Source of the DNA: Prostheceraeus crozeri
Taxonomy: Eukaryota; Platyhelminthes; Polycladida; Euryleptidae
Length of the DNA stretch: 64,000 nucleotides
Reading direction: 5' to 3'
Assembly (NCBI GenBank): GCA_907163375.1
Contig: CAJQUW010000601.1
Location: forward strand, 124,001 to 188,000
Part shown: piece after piece, positions 37,391-47,960 of the stretch
Position numbering within the stretch: position 1 is the stretch's first letter
Layout of the letters: each line of letters opens with the position of its first letter
Notes under the pieces: generated by a model
The model's database searches: none
What the model saw: only the letters and a program-made list of their open reading frames with translations
Told to the model about the DNA's origin: nothing
Translations under genes and position numbers: made by a program

Positions 37391-37492
37391 TAACTATACC
37401 TCTATATAGGAGATATGCGCTGAGAATCGACGAGTAGCGAAGCGGAGACGAATCGATTGTTCATGCGCACATCTCCTCCGTAGAGGTAGTTT
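37391..37492. repeat. Fold-back element, about 40-bp arms
   Basis: AACTATACCTCTATATAGGA GATATGCGCTGAGAATCG is mirrored by CGATTGTTCATGCGCACATC TCCTCCGTAGAGGTAGTT around a short GACGAGTAGCGAAGCGGAGA loop. Several mismatches occur. Confidence 0.6.
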
Positions 37493-37626
37493 TCAGATGC
37501 ATGTATATCCAGCGATTGCCAGTTACATCAATAGAAACAGACATGAGCGATTTTGATCATTTTCAAATATCTACGTGTTCACCGAAGATTTTGAATATTA
37601 TTAACGCAGACTTTGGTGTCGTCTCG

Positions 37627-37842
37627 CTACCCAGAACGGACATTACGTAGAACGGTCATTCTCTTGATGTTGTGAAGATTCTCAATATGATTGTGGGGAG
37701 TTGGTATGGAAGGATCTCCTCGGAAAACTTTAGCTCTTCCTCTGCATTCCGAAAATTGGACACAACGATAACAAGTCGTTTCACTTTTGTTCGAGTCTTT
37801 GTAGTGTAAAAAGTCTTCAATGACAATCAACTCATTTCAACG
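37627..37842 (-). pseudogene. FLYWCH-type zinc-finger fragment
   Basis: The minus-strand frame reads ELIVIEDFLHYKDSNKSE, then TTCYRCVQFSECRGRAKVF and a final HNHIENLH. The order aromatic-rich strand, CxxC region (CYRC...EC), GRAKV and HNH is that of a FLYWCH zinc finger, a domain related to the DNA-binding module of MULE transposases and often amplified in invertebrates. Only one finger is present and no start codon or partner exon is clear. It may be a single exon of a host gene or a transposon relic. Confidence 0.65.
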
Positions 37843-38846
37843 CGCAAACTGTAACATGGTAAACGTTAATAGTGTCACAAATCAATGATACAATTGCATA
37901 GATATCTAACTGTCCAAATATTCTAGGTAATGAGCGTTCTAGGTTGGGCTACAAGCGAGATTTTGGATATCATTTTTCATAGATATCTAGATTCTACCTG
38001 GAAATGAAGGCTATAGATAATACTGTCACAGAAATATTAGTAGATTTTTGATATTTACCGTATATTATGCACTCAGAATACACATGATATACAAGATATC
38101 TCCAGGGAATGGCGGGATGTACAATACATGTATAACTTATAAACAAATTGAGCGACTCATCACTTGCACACGTAAGATGGGGAGCTATTGCCTACATAGA
38201 TAAAAGAACAATGAATGAAAGTTCTCAGTGAATGCATGAGCATTCGCTACCTACCTCCTTATCTACTCCTTCAGGTCTTTCAAATCTTTCCATGACGACT
38301 GCTTGGAGACAACTTAAGGAACTTAGCTCTCGAACCGTCGAACCGAGCGACAGAAGAAATGAGACTACAGTGGTCATTGAAACTTTGCCAGTGGAGGAAT
38401 CAGTAGTAATGTGCTGGTTGGTTGGTCGAAGAAGCTTTTCGATTAGAATTCAAGTATGGATGACTTCGTCTTTACCTGGAAATTCCTGATATGGGCAGGA
38501 TCCTCGTTTACTTTGCATAGAGGAATCAGGAGTCAGGAAGATTGTAGGAGATTTCCCACTTAGACGGACGCGGTTTATCCTTTTGCATTCCGGCGACGAT
38601 TTGAATTGACGGGCATCTTTGGTAAGACAGAAAAGGAATCAAATTGATCAACAGGTGATCAGAAATGTGATATGCAGTATGTTAAATCGCATTCGAAGAG
38701 TAATTGAACTTAAAGGAGATGACCTGGTTCCTAGGGAACGCATTGTTGTACCAGAAGCCATCAGGCGGTTAAGAAGTTTAATAAGGAAAAAATATCAATG
38801 ATCTTCGACCGTAAATTCTATTATACACGAAGTTTTGATCTTCGAC
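37843..38846. other. No feature seen
   Basis: Frames at 38232-38489 and 38619-38801 show no recognisable domain. Confidence 0.45.
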
Positions 38847-39115
38847 TTAATAATGTGTTGACATTTGTGATGACATGCACTGAGTATACGTATATACTCG
38901 GACTTCTTGAATGATTTTACGTATGTCAGCATTGCGTAGGTTAAAATGCAAAGCAGACCATTGAATGAAAGAAACATCAGGACAAGCAGCATGACTTAAA
39001 AGATACCTATATACATGTGAGGAGTCATCAGAAATATGCTCATGTAACTGAGAACGTACAGCACGCCAGGTCTCACCCATATAAGAGCTGCTACATATAT
39101 CTCATCGAATGAAAT
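38847..39115 (-). pseudogene. GIY-YIG-like retroelement remnant
   Basis: The minus-strand frame reads CSSSYMGETWRAVRSQLHEH, then DSSHVYRYLLSHAACPDVS and LRNADIRKI. The Y-x-GET-x(3)-R-x(6)-EH spacing followed by SHV-x(4)-L matches GIY-YIG domains at the C-termini of some retroelement proteins. It lies about 760 bp downstream, in the same orientation, of the minus-strand LINE RT remnant ending near 39870. The two may belong together or be separate insertions. Confidence 0.5.
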
Positions 39116-39869
39116 ATACAAAATTAGGTGAGGTGGTCATTGGAATTAAGAGAAAATAAACAATATTTTTGCGAAGCAAGCTCTTACCGTACTTGATGTG
39201 CAAATAAGCGAAGCAGTAAAGAGATTGGAATCATGCGAACAATATGATCGCTCGCTTTATGTGGTACATTGAAGCATGGCATCCGATTTCCAGTGCCTCA
39301 GAATGAAAATGGAAGAATTTAATGCTATCAAAAATCTGAAATCAAGTGACACAATCAGTACCAAACTGACAAATCAAATCGAATCGTTTAATTGGACAGC
39401 ATAGAGATATGTTAACTGCTCAAAGTACAAGCTATGCGTCAGCAAGAGCGGCACAACCCAGATCAACTCAAAGCAGTTTCAACCAAAAACTCACCAAGCT
39501 AGACTTCAACCAAAAAGATCGCGAAACGTTACCCTGATCCAGTCAAATCAACATTATCACCTGTAGTGAACCATTCCCAAGCAGTCTCAAACTCCTACGA
39601 AAGATAACAAAAAGGTATCAACTGAAATGACACCCTTGTTGTTGTCGTGGATGCTCCTGCTTCAAGACTTTCGCGCTATCTGTCTGATAACCGGTACATG
39701 TATAAGCCTACTAGCACTCTGTATTAGAGTGCATGTCGCTGCTCACATTAATTCAACACAAGTATCACAAATAAGAATCAGAATCACATCAATTTCATAA
39801 AAGCAAGCTGAGAGTTACTGATTACATAAAATTCGAGGTGATCAGTCATGTCTTCTTCCTGTTAATCAT
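39116..39869. other. No feature seen
   Basis: Possibly the decayed 3' part of the minus-strand retroelement. No motif is recognisable. Confidence 0.4.
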
Positions 39870-40627
39870 GATAGGTGGAAGTACAATCCTTTGGAAAAAA
39901 GTGGCGGCGTTTTGAAGTTCTACAAAAACGAGCACTGATTCGACCAATGGGCAAGTTTCGTATAGAGACAAATACGATAACTTATGGAAGTTTCGGCAGA
40001 CTCTTCTTGATCAAGCAATTTCAGAGCAGCAGATGTTCTTCTTTTAGTCAAGTCTCAAAGAACTCGCGCGCAGTTTTTGATTTTGTAGGAACGATGCTGA
40101 ATAACCTCCAACCTTATGGAATCTCCCTTCGAAAGACCGATGAAAGCTTGACAAGCGCACTCAATGATGGGATGAATCAGCTCATTATAAATCAAAATGA
40201 ACTGCTCTGAGGTCGTATGCGGTTTCATACGTCTCAAGATGCACATCCGTTGCGCACACTTTCTCTCCAATAAGTCGCCGTGTTACTTCCAACCCAGGGA
40301 ATCACTCAACATGATGTCTAAAACCTTCATCGTCCCCTAGACGTCTACATTGGTTATAAAAGTTTCAATATTCACGACATCTTTAAAGCTTTCACGGCAC
40401 GATAATGAATTAAGCCAGCTGCTTTAGCCGCGTTCAGACTAAGATTTGACTTTTCAGTCCACTGCGATATGTTTTCTAATTGCAAATTCACTCGCTAATC
40501 ATCCTCAACAACATGCAGCTTTCTCAAGTCTACAACGATGCAACTGTCGTCGACGTACCTCACCAAACAAGTCTTCGGTTAGATGGGCATCAGCGTTGAA
40601 GCATAAGCACCAAACAAATAGGACCCG
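39870..40627 (-). mobile_element. Decayed non-LTR retrotransposon, downstream part (RT motif C and thumb)
   Basis: Minus strand. The 202-bp repeat part encodes LVRYVDDSCIVVDLRKLHVV with the RT catalytic YVDD, then ENISQWTEKSNLSLNAA. Further on, 40055-40270 reads MCILRRMKPHTTSEQFILIY NELIHPIIECACQAF, a standard LINE RT thumb signature (IYNxxIxPxIEYAC). It is a CR1/Jockey-like group element. Stops and frame changes are scattered, so this copy is dead. Confidence 0.8.
40424..40625. repeat. 202-bp direct repeat, left copy
   Basis: It is practically identical to 42334-42535; I see only a C/T difference near the start. The unit is an internal piece of LINE RT sequence (with the YVDD motif). The two copies flank the piggyBac-like block with TTAA at each inner border. 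Confidence 0.92.
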
Positions 40628-42329
40628 TTAAATCCCGGATCGAGATGTGGTGAAGCTATATAGTAAAAACTGTTTTATTTTGGTAATTAATCAACAATGC
40701 AAACTTGCCAATGTGTTAATTATTTTTATTTCTCAAAAATTGGCATTTTTTTGTTTGCACTCTGTGAGGGTGCATGGGACTGAATGGCCTCGTCAAGATA
40801 TTATTGTAAAGTATGCATTATTTCGCATCATTTTGAAGGTATTGCACAAGTTATTTTATTGAAGGTATTTGTTTTATAAGACGACAATAAAATCAGTCTA
40901 AAAAATTAATCGTCGCGTACTTTATTTTGTAATGTAGGCCTAGAGACTAATTTCATATCCAATTTTTCACACATGTATTGATAGAAATGAAAACGATGAG
41001 CGATCACAAGCGATGACTTTATAAAGCATGCTGAACCATACTGAACATTTGATCCACAATGTACTGCATCACTTCCTCGTCAAAAAACAAGTTGTATAAA
41101 TCAGTCGAAGTCTTTTCGGAGAAGTCAATGTCAATCGGTGGCGTCCAATCGCGTTCAATTGGTGCGAGTCGAACGTCTTTCCAGACCCTCTCTTTCTTTG
41201 TTGGAGAGCGAGAAGGTTCTGGCTCATCAATTGCAGATTCTGGCTCATCAGGGAAGTCATCAACGTCACTATCATCACCACCAATATGAGTGACATTTCC
41301 GTCCATCGTACGAATCATCGCCTCTGCTCCAGCCAGCAGTTGATTGCTGGAGAAATTGTTGATTGAGAATTCTTCATCACCGCTGTCTTCGTTACTGACG
41401 TTTCCGTCCGGAGGTTGGATGAAGATGTCAGCCTCACGAATCGTCACTCATTTCTTCTATCATGCTCGCCGCTTCATCCACTGCATATCTGAAAGATGAG
41501 AAGTGACTATCGTCAGGACATGTGACATGACGTCATGATAACATCTGGTGAAATACTCTGACTGACATCCTTTCTAGTGGTCTAGTGGCTACACTCGCTA
41601 GCCAAGGGTTACATGGCTCTGAGATCGACTCCTGGTGACGTCGAATATTTTCTTCATTTTGCGTCTTAATTAGCAGATGCAATGCTGCTGCTACTTGCCT
41701 ACAACCTCCCATAAAATTGCATAGATTGACTTTTTCAATACACATACTGTATAGTTTCATGTAGTTTTTATGACTCAGTAGGTATCGGTAGTGTTTTAGA
41801 AAGCTTATACTTGTACTTCAGCTTATTGGAGCTAATATCAGACATATCCTGCACCGGATAGACAATGTAACTTAACATTATTCTGTAGATTGAAGAATAT
41901 ATATACTTCTCTAACATCCATAGATATCATAATCTACAAGGGCCCTTTCAGTCCCATGCACTCTCACAGAGTGCAATTTAAATTTAACGCTAAGTTTTAT
42001 ATTTTTCAATCAAACCCAAAACTTTAGAAACCGTTTATTAGAAATACACAAAAGTAGAGCTTTATAACGCTTGCGAATATTTTCTAGGTAAAAAACACTG
42101 CAAATAACATACCGTCTCTTCCTCATCCTGGAACTCGCCATTTTGAAGAATTTATTCGAAATGAAATCAAGCTTGGAGCTGAAGCCGAGCATCAATTTAT
42201 TTTTTTATGCATATAAACAAAATAGTTGTTATCTTGAAATTACATCTCAATCCTGTATCACTGCACTCATCCCTTTGTGTTCGAAAAAATTGAAAAAAAT
42301 TGCACTCTCCCAGGGTGCATGGGATTTAA
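40628..42329 (-). mobile_element. piggyBac-like element(s) bounded by TTAA
   Basis: TTAA lies at both borders (40628-40631 and 42326-42329), with ATCCC inside the left and GGGAT inside the right. The terminal motif TCCCATGCACYCTSNSAGAGTGC occurs three times: at 40757-40793 (reverse), 41945-41980 (forward) and 42298-42325 (reverse). The block may therefore be a composite of a short MITE, a transposase-bearing piece and a 0.39-kb MITE (41943-42333). TTAA target sites and the transposase fragment identify the superfamily. Confidence 0.7.
41019..41447 (-). pseudogene. piggyBac transposase, N-terminal part
   Basis: The 142-codon minus frame contains a long acidic leader (NEDSGDEEFSINN, GGDDSDVDDFPDEPES), then VWKDVRLAPIERDWTPPIDI DFSEKTSTDLYNLFFDEEV. 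An acidic N-terminus followed by W-x(n)-FF-DEEV-x-x-IV is the start of the PiggyBac/PGBD transposase domain. Just upstream another frame reads AVDEAASMIEEMSDDS, probably the true N-terminus displaced by a frameshift near 41447. The catalytic DDD core is missing, so it is non-functional. Confidence 0.72.
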
Positions 42330-42890
42330 TGGGTTAGCCGCGTTTAGACTAAGATTTGACTTTTCAGTCCACTGCGATATGTTTTCTAATTGCAAATTCA
42401 CTCGCTAATCATCCTCAACAACATGCAGCTTTCTCAAGTCTACAACGATGCAACTGTCGTCGACGTACCTCACCAAACAAGTCTTCGGTTAGATGGGCAT
42501 CAGCGTTGAAGCATAAGCACCAAACAAATAGGACCGGGTAAGGAGCCCTAGGGGACGCCGTTTCTAACTAGCTTCAAATCACTTTTGAATTGCTTAGCCT
42601 GAATGATGCTGTCGCCCATGCAGGTAGCTCTTCATAAGTAACAGAAATCCAGTTGGATATTTTACTGATGCAAGACAGCCAAAAGATAATGATAACAAAC
42701 GCGATCGAATGCGTTCGTAAAATCAAATCCACTCAACGCAGCCGCACCAAAATTTGGGTCATCAGATGGTCGTGATAGTGACCATTTCGAATCTTTTGAC
42801 GCCGCTGACTTATACAGTTCGAATCCTGTCGCTAATACAATGTTTCCTGTTGTGGCATCTACTTTTGCAATTTATCGAATAAAGCTACCT
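42330..42890 (-). mobile_element. Decayed non-LTR retrotransposon, upstream part (RT motifs A and B)
   Basis: Minus strand. DFTNAFDRV (RT motif A, about 42735-42765) and RNGVP-stop-GSLPGPICL (RT motif B, normally GVPQGSxLGP, at about 42535-42575, with CAG changed to TAG) precede the right copy of the 202-bp unit holding YVDD. It continues into the part at 39870-40627 on the far side of the piggyBac block. Confidence 0.78.
42334..42535. repeat. 202-bp direct repeat, right copy
   Basis: This is the right partner of 40424-40625. It joins continuously to the upstream LINE sequence. Confidence 0.92.
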
Positions 42891-43213
42891 CCTACCTTTC
42901 CACTTCGTCGAGGGAAGACTTCCTTGAGTTTATCCTGCTGTGCCTTGCATCCGATATAGGTGCAATAAGGGTGGAATCCAGTGCCAGAGAAAAACTTAAC
43001 TCTGGCTTGAAGTTAATCTGAGATTAGTTAATTCGTCATCGAGACTTAAGTCTAAGCCGTATCCAATTCAAGCGAATTAACTAAGCCAGAGTTAAACTTC
43101 TGTCATCTTAGCAACGAAGTCAGATCTGACTGACTCATATTTCCGCACAACAGATGTGTCAAATTCAAAAGTGCATAATACAACTTTGTTTCGTCTGGTC
43201 AACACAAGCCATC

Positions 43214-43878
43214 ATGGCTGATCGACATGAGTCTAAGCGGAAAGAAAACTTTTGTAATGATGAGAAGGACGTCATTATACAACGTGTAGAAGTATCGATC
43301 AGTTATCGAAAACAAGGAAACGGACGCCACTACTGTGGCAGATGAAGAGAATTGCTGGAAAACAATAGAACTTGAGTATAATAATGACTTTCCGAACAGA
43401 ACAAGGCACATACTCAACTCAAGCAATGCTGGAAAAATTTAAATTCTCAACAAAGAAGGCGGCAGCAAATATTAGGAAGGAGTTCAAATTCAAGGCTGCT
43501 GGTGGACATTCTACAGCCGGCGATATGAACAATCTGAAGAGGAGGGTTCTGGCAATAATCCCAAATAAAGTTCATCCCTTGGATAGTAACAGCGACTGTG
43601 ACGCATATTCCGCTCCTGCTCATTCACCTGACCTTCCGCAAACATCAACTACCAATGTGGATACATCTATCTCTAGGTCAGTAATAGGCATAGATTCAGA
43701 ATGTGATACTCCAGCTCCGACTCCTGAAAAAATGTTGAAGCTGGACAAGACCGAGAAGTTGACCAAGAGGACTGCCGATCAAGCAAATTGTGCATTTATT
43801 GATTACTACACGTGTAAACGCGGAAAGTTACTCCGTGAAGTAGAAATAATGGAAGAATATGCGCTGTTGCAGACATAA
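43214..43878 (+). pseudogene. Harbinger Myb/SANT-like DNA-binding protein
   Basis: The likely start is ATG 43214 (MADRHESKRKENFCNDEKDV), the beginning of a Myb/SANT-like domain seen in Harbinger partner proteins (KRKxNFS-x(2)-E). The frame then closes after about 44 codons. A long frame resumes (43372-43878) with KFKFSTKKAAANIRKEFKF KAAGGHSTAGD, the usual T-GGG connector region, and a C-terminal segment ending MEEYALLQT. The middle of the SANT domain is thus disrupted. The protein normally assists nuclear import and target binding of the transposase. Confidence 0.7.
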
Positions 43879-44362
43879 ATATTGAAAACAAAACTGAAAT
43901 TCAAGAAATTAAGCTAGAAAATCTTAAAAGGAGCGATGACATTTTCAATAGCGAATCCACTTTTCATCAAATGTGATTTCTATGTTTTGAAATAGATCTT
44001 CCTCATGGATTGCACCGCTTTTAATTTATATATTAAAGGGTTTCATTTGGGATCATTTCTTAAGAATGGATCTTTTCAGAAAGCATTGTAGGCCTATGTG
44101 TATTGGTATGATAAATAATGACAAATAATGATGTATCATAATAGTCATGCATGGTATTATAATCATGATAATCAACAATACTTCTTTTCAGCAAGCATGG
44201 TCTGTGTACTGATAGCATGATATAATACATGACATCACAAGCATAATATTATCTTTTGGACATATTAGCTACATCACAATACATATTAGCTTATATAGTG
44301 CAAGTTTAAACATATTGAGAAGTAACTTGGCTTCTGACAGTCACACTCCTATTTGAATTTTC

Positions 44363-45368
44363 CTAAGATGTTACAACATGATCGGATCCATTGGAGTGTT
44401 CTTCACTTGGATTTGCATCTTCATTTTCCGCATCACTTTGGTATTTCTTTGCCAAATTATGTAGACACGCACAAACAGTAACCACGACTTGAGCCCTATC
44501 AAGTAGTAATCTTAGACCGAGCCTCAGGCACCTGAATCGTTGTTTAAGCTGACCAACCACTCTTTCAATAATATTCCGAGCGAGTCTGTGTGCATGGTTA
44601 TAGTTATGTTCAGCCTGGATTTTTGGATTAAGGTACGGCGTTAGAAGGTCAGGTAAGCATGGATATCCATTATCTCCAATTAGGAATCCCCGAATATTTT
44701 CACTTTCAAAATCTGCACATAAACGTGAATTATTAAATATAGTTGAATCATGCGTCGATCCTGGTCATCTGCACACAATATTGGTAATAACACCATCAGA
44801 ATTACACACAGCCTGAGTATTAAGAGAAAAAGATCCTGTTCTATTTCTGAATATTTCAGAGTCATCTCCACCAGGACACGTAATAGGAATATGGGTACAG
44901 TCGATAGCGCCAACGACTGAAGGAAATCCGTACATAGCAGCGAAACCATGTTTTTGTAAAATCAATTCATCTCCATTTGGAAATGTTATGAAATTTCTTG
45001 AACGCTTCGTGATTTGGTCGATTACTTGATGGATAATTCGAGAAACACTACTTTGTGATACTCCCATAAAATCACCGTCTACATGTTGATAAACTTCCAC
45101 AGGCAAAGTATCTTAAGGTTATGAGAAGTTTTTGTCTCGCAGATAGATTGTAGCTGGATCGCGCTTGCATGGGAGTGATATCATCAGAAATAACGGAAAG
45201 CAATTCTTCGAATGCTTCTTTGGACAGTCTATATCGCTGAATAAATTCCTGGTCATTGTATGACAAAGAAGCGTGAACTACGGGTCGACGCATACGATTT
45301 GATTGTCGGTTGATTTCACGCAGAAAGTAAAGATCTTGCAGGTAGTCCAAGTCAGACATTCCAGACAT
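44363..45368 (-). pseudogene. Harbinger transposase (HARBI1-like, DDE_Tnp_4)
   Basis: It starts MSGMSDLDYLQDLYFLRE. The motifs in order are YRLSKEAFEELL, SARQKLLITLRYFACGS, VSQSSVSRIIHQV (HTH), VVGAIDCTHIPI (first catalytic Asp), LIGDNGYPCLPDLLTP (second Asp) and IIERVVGQLKQRFRCL (catalytic Glu). All three catalytic residues are present. Two lesions are visible: a frame change near 45100, just before VEVYQHVDGDFMGVS, and a TGA (44765-44767) in place of the Trp codon in VCRWPGSTHD. The copy is therefore recently inactivated. HARBI1-type host proteins share this layout, but the TIRs show this is the transposon. Confidence 0.9.
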
Positions 45369-45688
45369 TGATATAAAGGGAACACTGTTGACAGCTACGA
45401 GTTTGACAGCATCTATGACGATGACATTGCATACACCTGTTAATTGATTGGTTTTGGTTAGAACTTTGCATGAGTTTGATGATTGGATTTTTGCATTTGA
45501 TCAATACTGCTTCTTGACTTAAGCCACCAAAATCGTGACTTAAATATCGCGACTTAACTTGGCTATCTTAAGCTCAGCTTATGTCAAAATCGTGGCATTG
45601 GATACGAAGTTAGACTTACTGTAAGTCCTTATTTAAGCCGCGATTTCCTTAATCTCGACTTAAGTCTCCGCACTGGATTCCACCGTAA

Positions 45689-46064
45689 ATCATTGCTGAC
45701 TGAAAACACTCGTATGCAAGCATCTATGTATAGGTTTTTTGAAGTCTATGCTTCGAATTTTGCTTTATGATTTATAATAAATTCATTCCCATGAGTAGCC
45801 TGTCACCAACCAGGCGAAACCGGTCGGGAATTCAGACAGACTTTTCTTTCGAGTCAAATCTTGTTTCTCTTATGTATATTCATCTTAATTTTTAATCTTA
45901 TTTTATATATACTCATTGACAAAATTTTTGAAGCATCTACTTCTTTAACTTCTTTCATTTTTGACTGGTATATATATACATGTATGTATGATACCTTGAT
46001 AATTTAGTCACAATCTCCACCAAGTCGCTAGCACAGAAAAACAACGCATGTAGCAGATTCAACT
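45689..46064. other. Spacer, possible Tc1 terminal region
   Basis: Contains CATTGACAAAATTTTTGAAG at about 45916, reminiscent of Tc1-type ends, but no matching inverted partner was found. Confidence 0.3.
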
Positions 46065-47067
46065 TTAATAGCGCGTGTGCCCCCCTCTAGCTCCAATACA
46101 TTCAGTAATCCGAGGTGGCATGGATTCACAAAGTTTCTGAATGAAGGATGTTTCAAGGAGAAGCCACTGCTCTGTCAGCCTTTCACAGAGAATCTTCAGG
46201 AACATTGGTGGAAGTGAATAGCGGTCTCTCACTCGCCGCCCAAGTTCGTCCCAGACTTGTTCAATGGGTGACAAGTCAGGTGAGCGTGCAGGCCAGTCAA
46301 GAGTTTGAATGCTCAATCTCCTAACAGTGGCAATGACAGCCGAGGAGCGATGTGGTCTCGCGTTGTCGTCTTGGAAGACGAGATCCTCCACCCTGACCAC
46401 TGGAGCAACAACAGGAAGCACAATTTCATTGAGATACCTCTCTCCAGTCAACGTGCCTTTGAAGATGACTGCTGTCGTTCGTCCGCCATGCCAAATGCCA
46501 CCCCACAGCATAACACTTCTACCACCATATCTGTCGTGTTCTTTAATACAGCATGGGGCAAAGCGTTCACCTGGAAGACGATGCACTCTGACCCGACCGT
46601 CATTGAAATCCAGAGTGAATCTCGATTCATCGGTCCACAAGACTTTCTGCCAGTGATGGTCATTCCATGAGCGATGGGCATCACACCAAGCAACTCGTCT
46701 TCTGCGGTGCTCAAAACTCAATGGAATTAGGACAGCTGGTCGTCGCGATTGAATTCCAGCTTCTCGCAATCTTCGGTAAGCCGTTCGAACGCTACAGTCG
46801 ATATTTGAGGCACTCTTCCAGTGTACGACTAGCTTTGGGACTGACAAATCTATTCCTCTTTGCAGCTAAAACGTCTGTCCTTCCTGCAGACTTTCTTGGT
46901 CGACCAGATCCCTTCTTCTTTTTAACATCTCCTTCTGCTTTCCATCGACACTACCACCTCCAAACAACGACTCCCGATAGTTGCAGCTCTTCGGCAACAC
47001 TCGCACAACTTCTACCACAACGAATCATTCCAATAGCCATACCTCTGGTAAACTGATCGTGTGCCAT
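46065..47067 (-). pseudogene. Tc1/mariner transposase (DD34E type)
   Basis: Translation on minus begins at ATG 47065-47067 with MAHDQFTRGMAIGMIRCGRS, an N-terminal HTH, and GSGRPRKS. The catalytic part (46065-46847) has VLWTDESRFTLDF (first D), FQDDNARPHRS (second D), and WPARSPDLSPIEQVWDELGR (E). DNARPH to SPIEQVW spacing fits DD34E. One in-frame TAG sits at codon 39 (46951-46953) and one frame change near 46848, so the copy is dead. The terminal repeats were not located with confidence. Normal Tc1 transposases are about 340 aa, and the region covers the full length. Confidence 0.92.
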
Positions 47068-47960
47068 TTTATTTTACAAAAGCTGGATTTCAGTTCACGT
47101 TTATGTTCAATTTGTAAAAGCAATTGTGACCATAGAAATTAACAATACCATAGAAAGTCCTAGAATGGAAATTGCATGAAAATTATGGCACACGCCGGGG
47201 GAACTTAGTTGTGGCAAAATGTAATTTGTGCGATCTGCCTTCCATGTTTTTTGATTGGCAATTATATTTATCAGGCTAATTCTTGATCTGCATTGTTGGC
47301 CCTTGTCCAAAGACCATGTACTCAAAAGCAATAGTGAATTTACAAAATGCTGCGCCGACAGGATGACAAAGAAGGAAATCATTTTAAACGTTCTGTATGG
47401 TCATCATTTTGAAATATCGCTCCGATAATCTATCAATAGTACGGACTCGTATAATCAGACTCTTATGCAACTTGTAATGTCGATTTACAGAACATGCGTA
47501 ACTCCAGCTTGAAATCAGAGGCCAAGAAATCTTAGAGTATTCATTTTACTTTAAAGGGTTCCCCTGTTCACTAAATTTGAATAATTTTCAAAATCTCAAC
47601 ATGCATTCGAATATCAGTCTCCAAAATATCACATGTGTCATTCAATGATTAATTGAAAAGTTCCAGCGACATTTCATTTATTTGTGAAATGATTGTCTGT
47701 AAAGAAACTTTCAGTGTGTTTATTCCAGAAAAGCGCCACGTTTCTTAGCCGCTTGAAGAAGAAATTATCCAATAATTAGACTTTCTATCAGTGAATTCTT
47801 CAGATGTTCTTAAAAATCAGTACACCAACTACTTTCAATTATGACTTTGTGAACCAATTTTTAATTCTCATTCCAATATTGAAACATTGGAAACTAGTTG
47901 TCAGTGACTGCTACAAATAGACACAAGTAGTAAGTAAAACTCCACTTCTGGATAGCGCAA
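47068..47960. other. No feature seen
   Basis: AT-rich spacer between the Tc1 copy and the repeat-rich left flank of the Polinton. Confidence 0.5.

Larger units (their letters stand above)
42969..45685. mobile_element. PIF/Harbinger DNA transposon, full length with TIRs and TAA TSD
   Basis: The ends GGGTGGAATCCAGTGC (42969) and GCACTGGATTCCACCG (to 45685) are inverted copies with a first-base mismatch. TAA flanks both sides (42966-42968 and 45686-45688), the 3-bp target preference of PIF/Harbinger. The 2717-bp element carries the two genes typical of the superfamily in divergent-outside, convergent-inside layout: a Myb/SANT-like gene on plus and a DDE transposase on minus. Subterminal TTAACTCTGGCTTGAAGTTA-like repeats occur at both sides. 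Confidence 0.93.

Noticed and set aside
39875-40210. 111-codon plus-strand frame
   Set aside because: Antisense shadow of the minus-strand LINE RT thumb region.
40446-42541. Two identical 61-codon plus-strand frames read as a duplicated gene
   Set aside because: They are the antisense of the duplicated LINE RT fragment (YVDD), so not a gene family.
45912-45935. CATTGACAAAATTTTTGAAG as the Tc1 left TIR
   Set aside because: No matching inverted sequence beyond the transposase start; kept only as a remark.
46305-46670. Plus-strand frames of 115-121 codons
   Set aside because: Antisense shadows of the Tc1 transposase catalytic domain.
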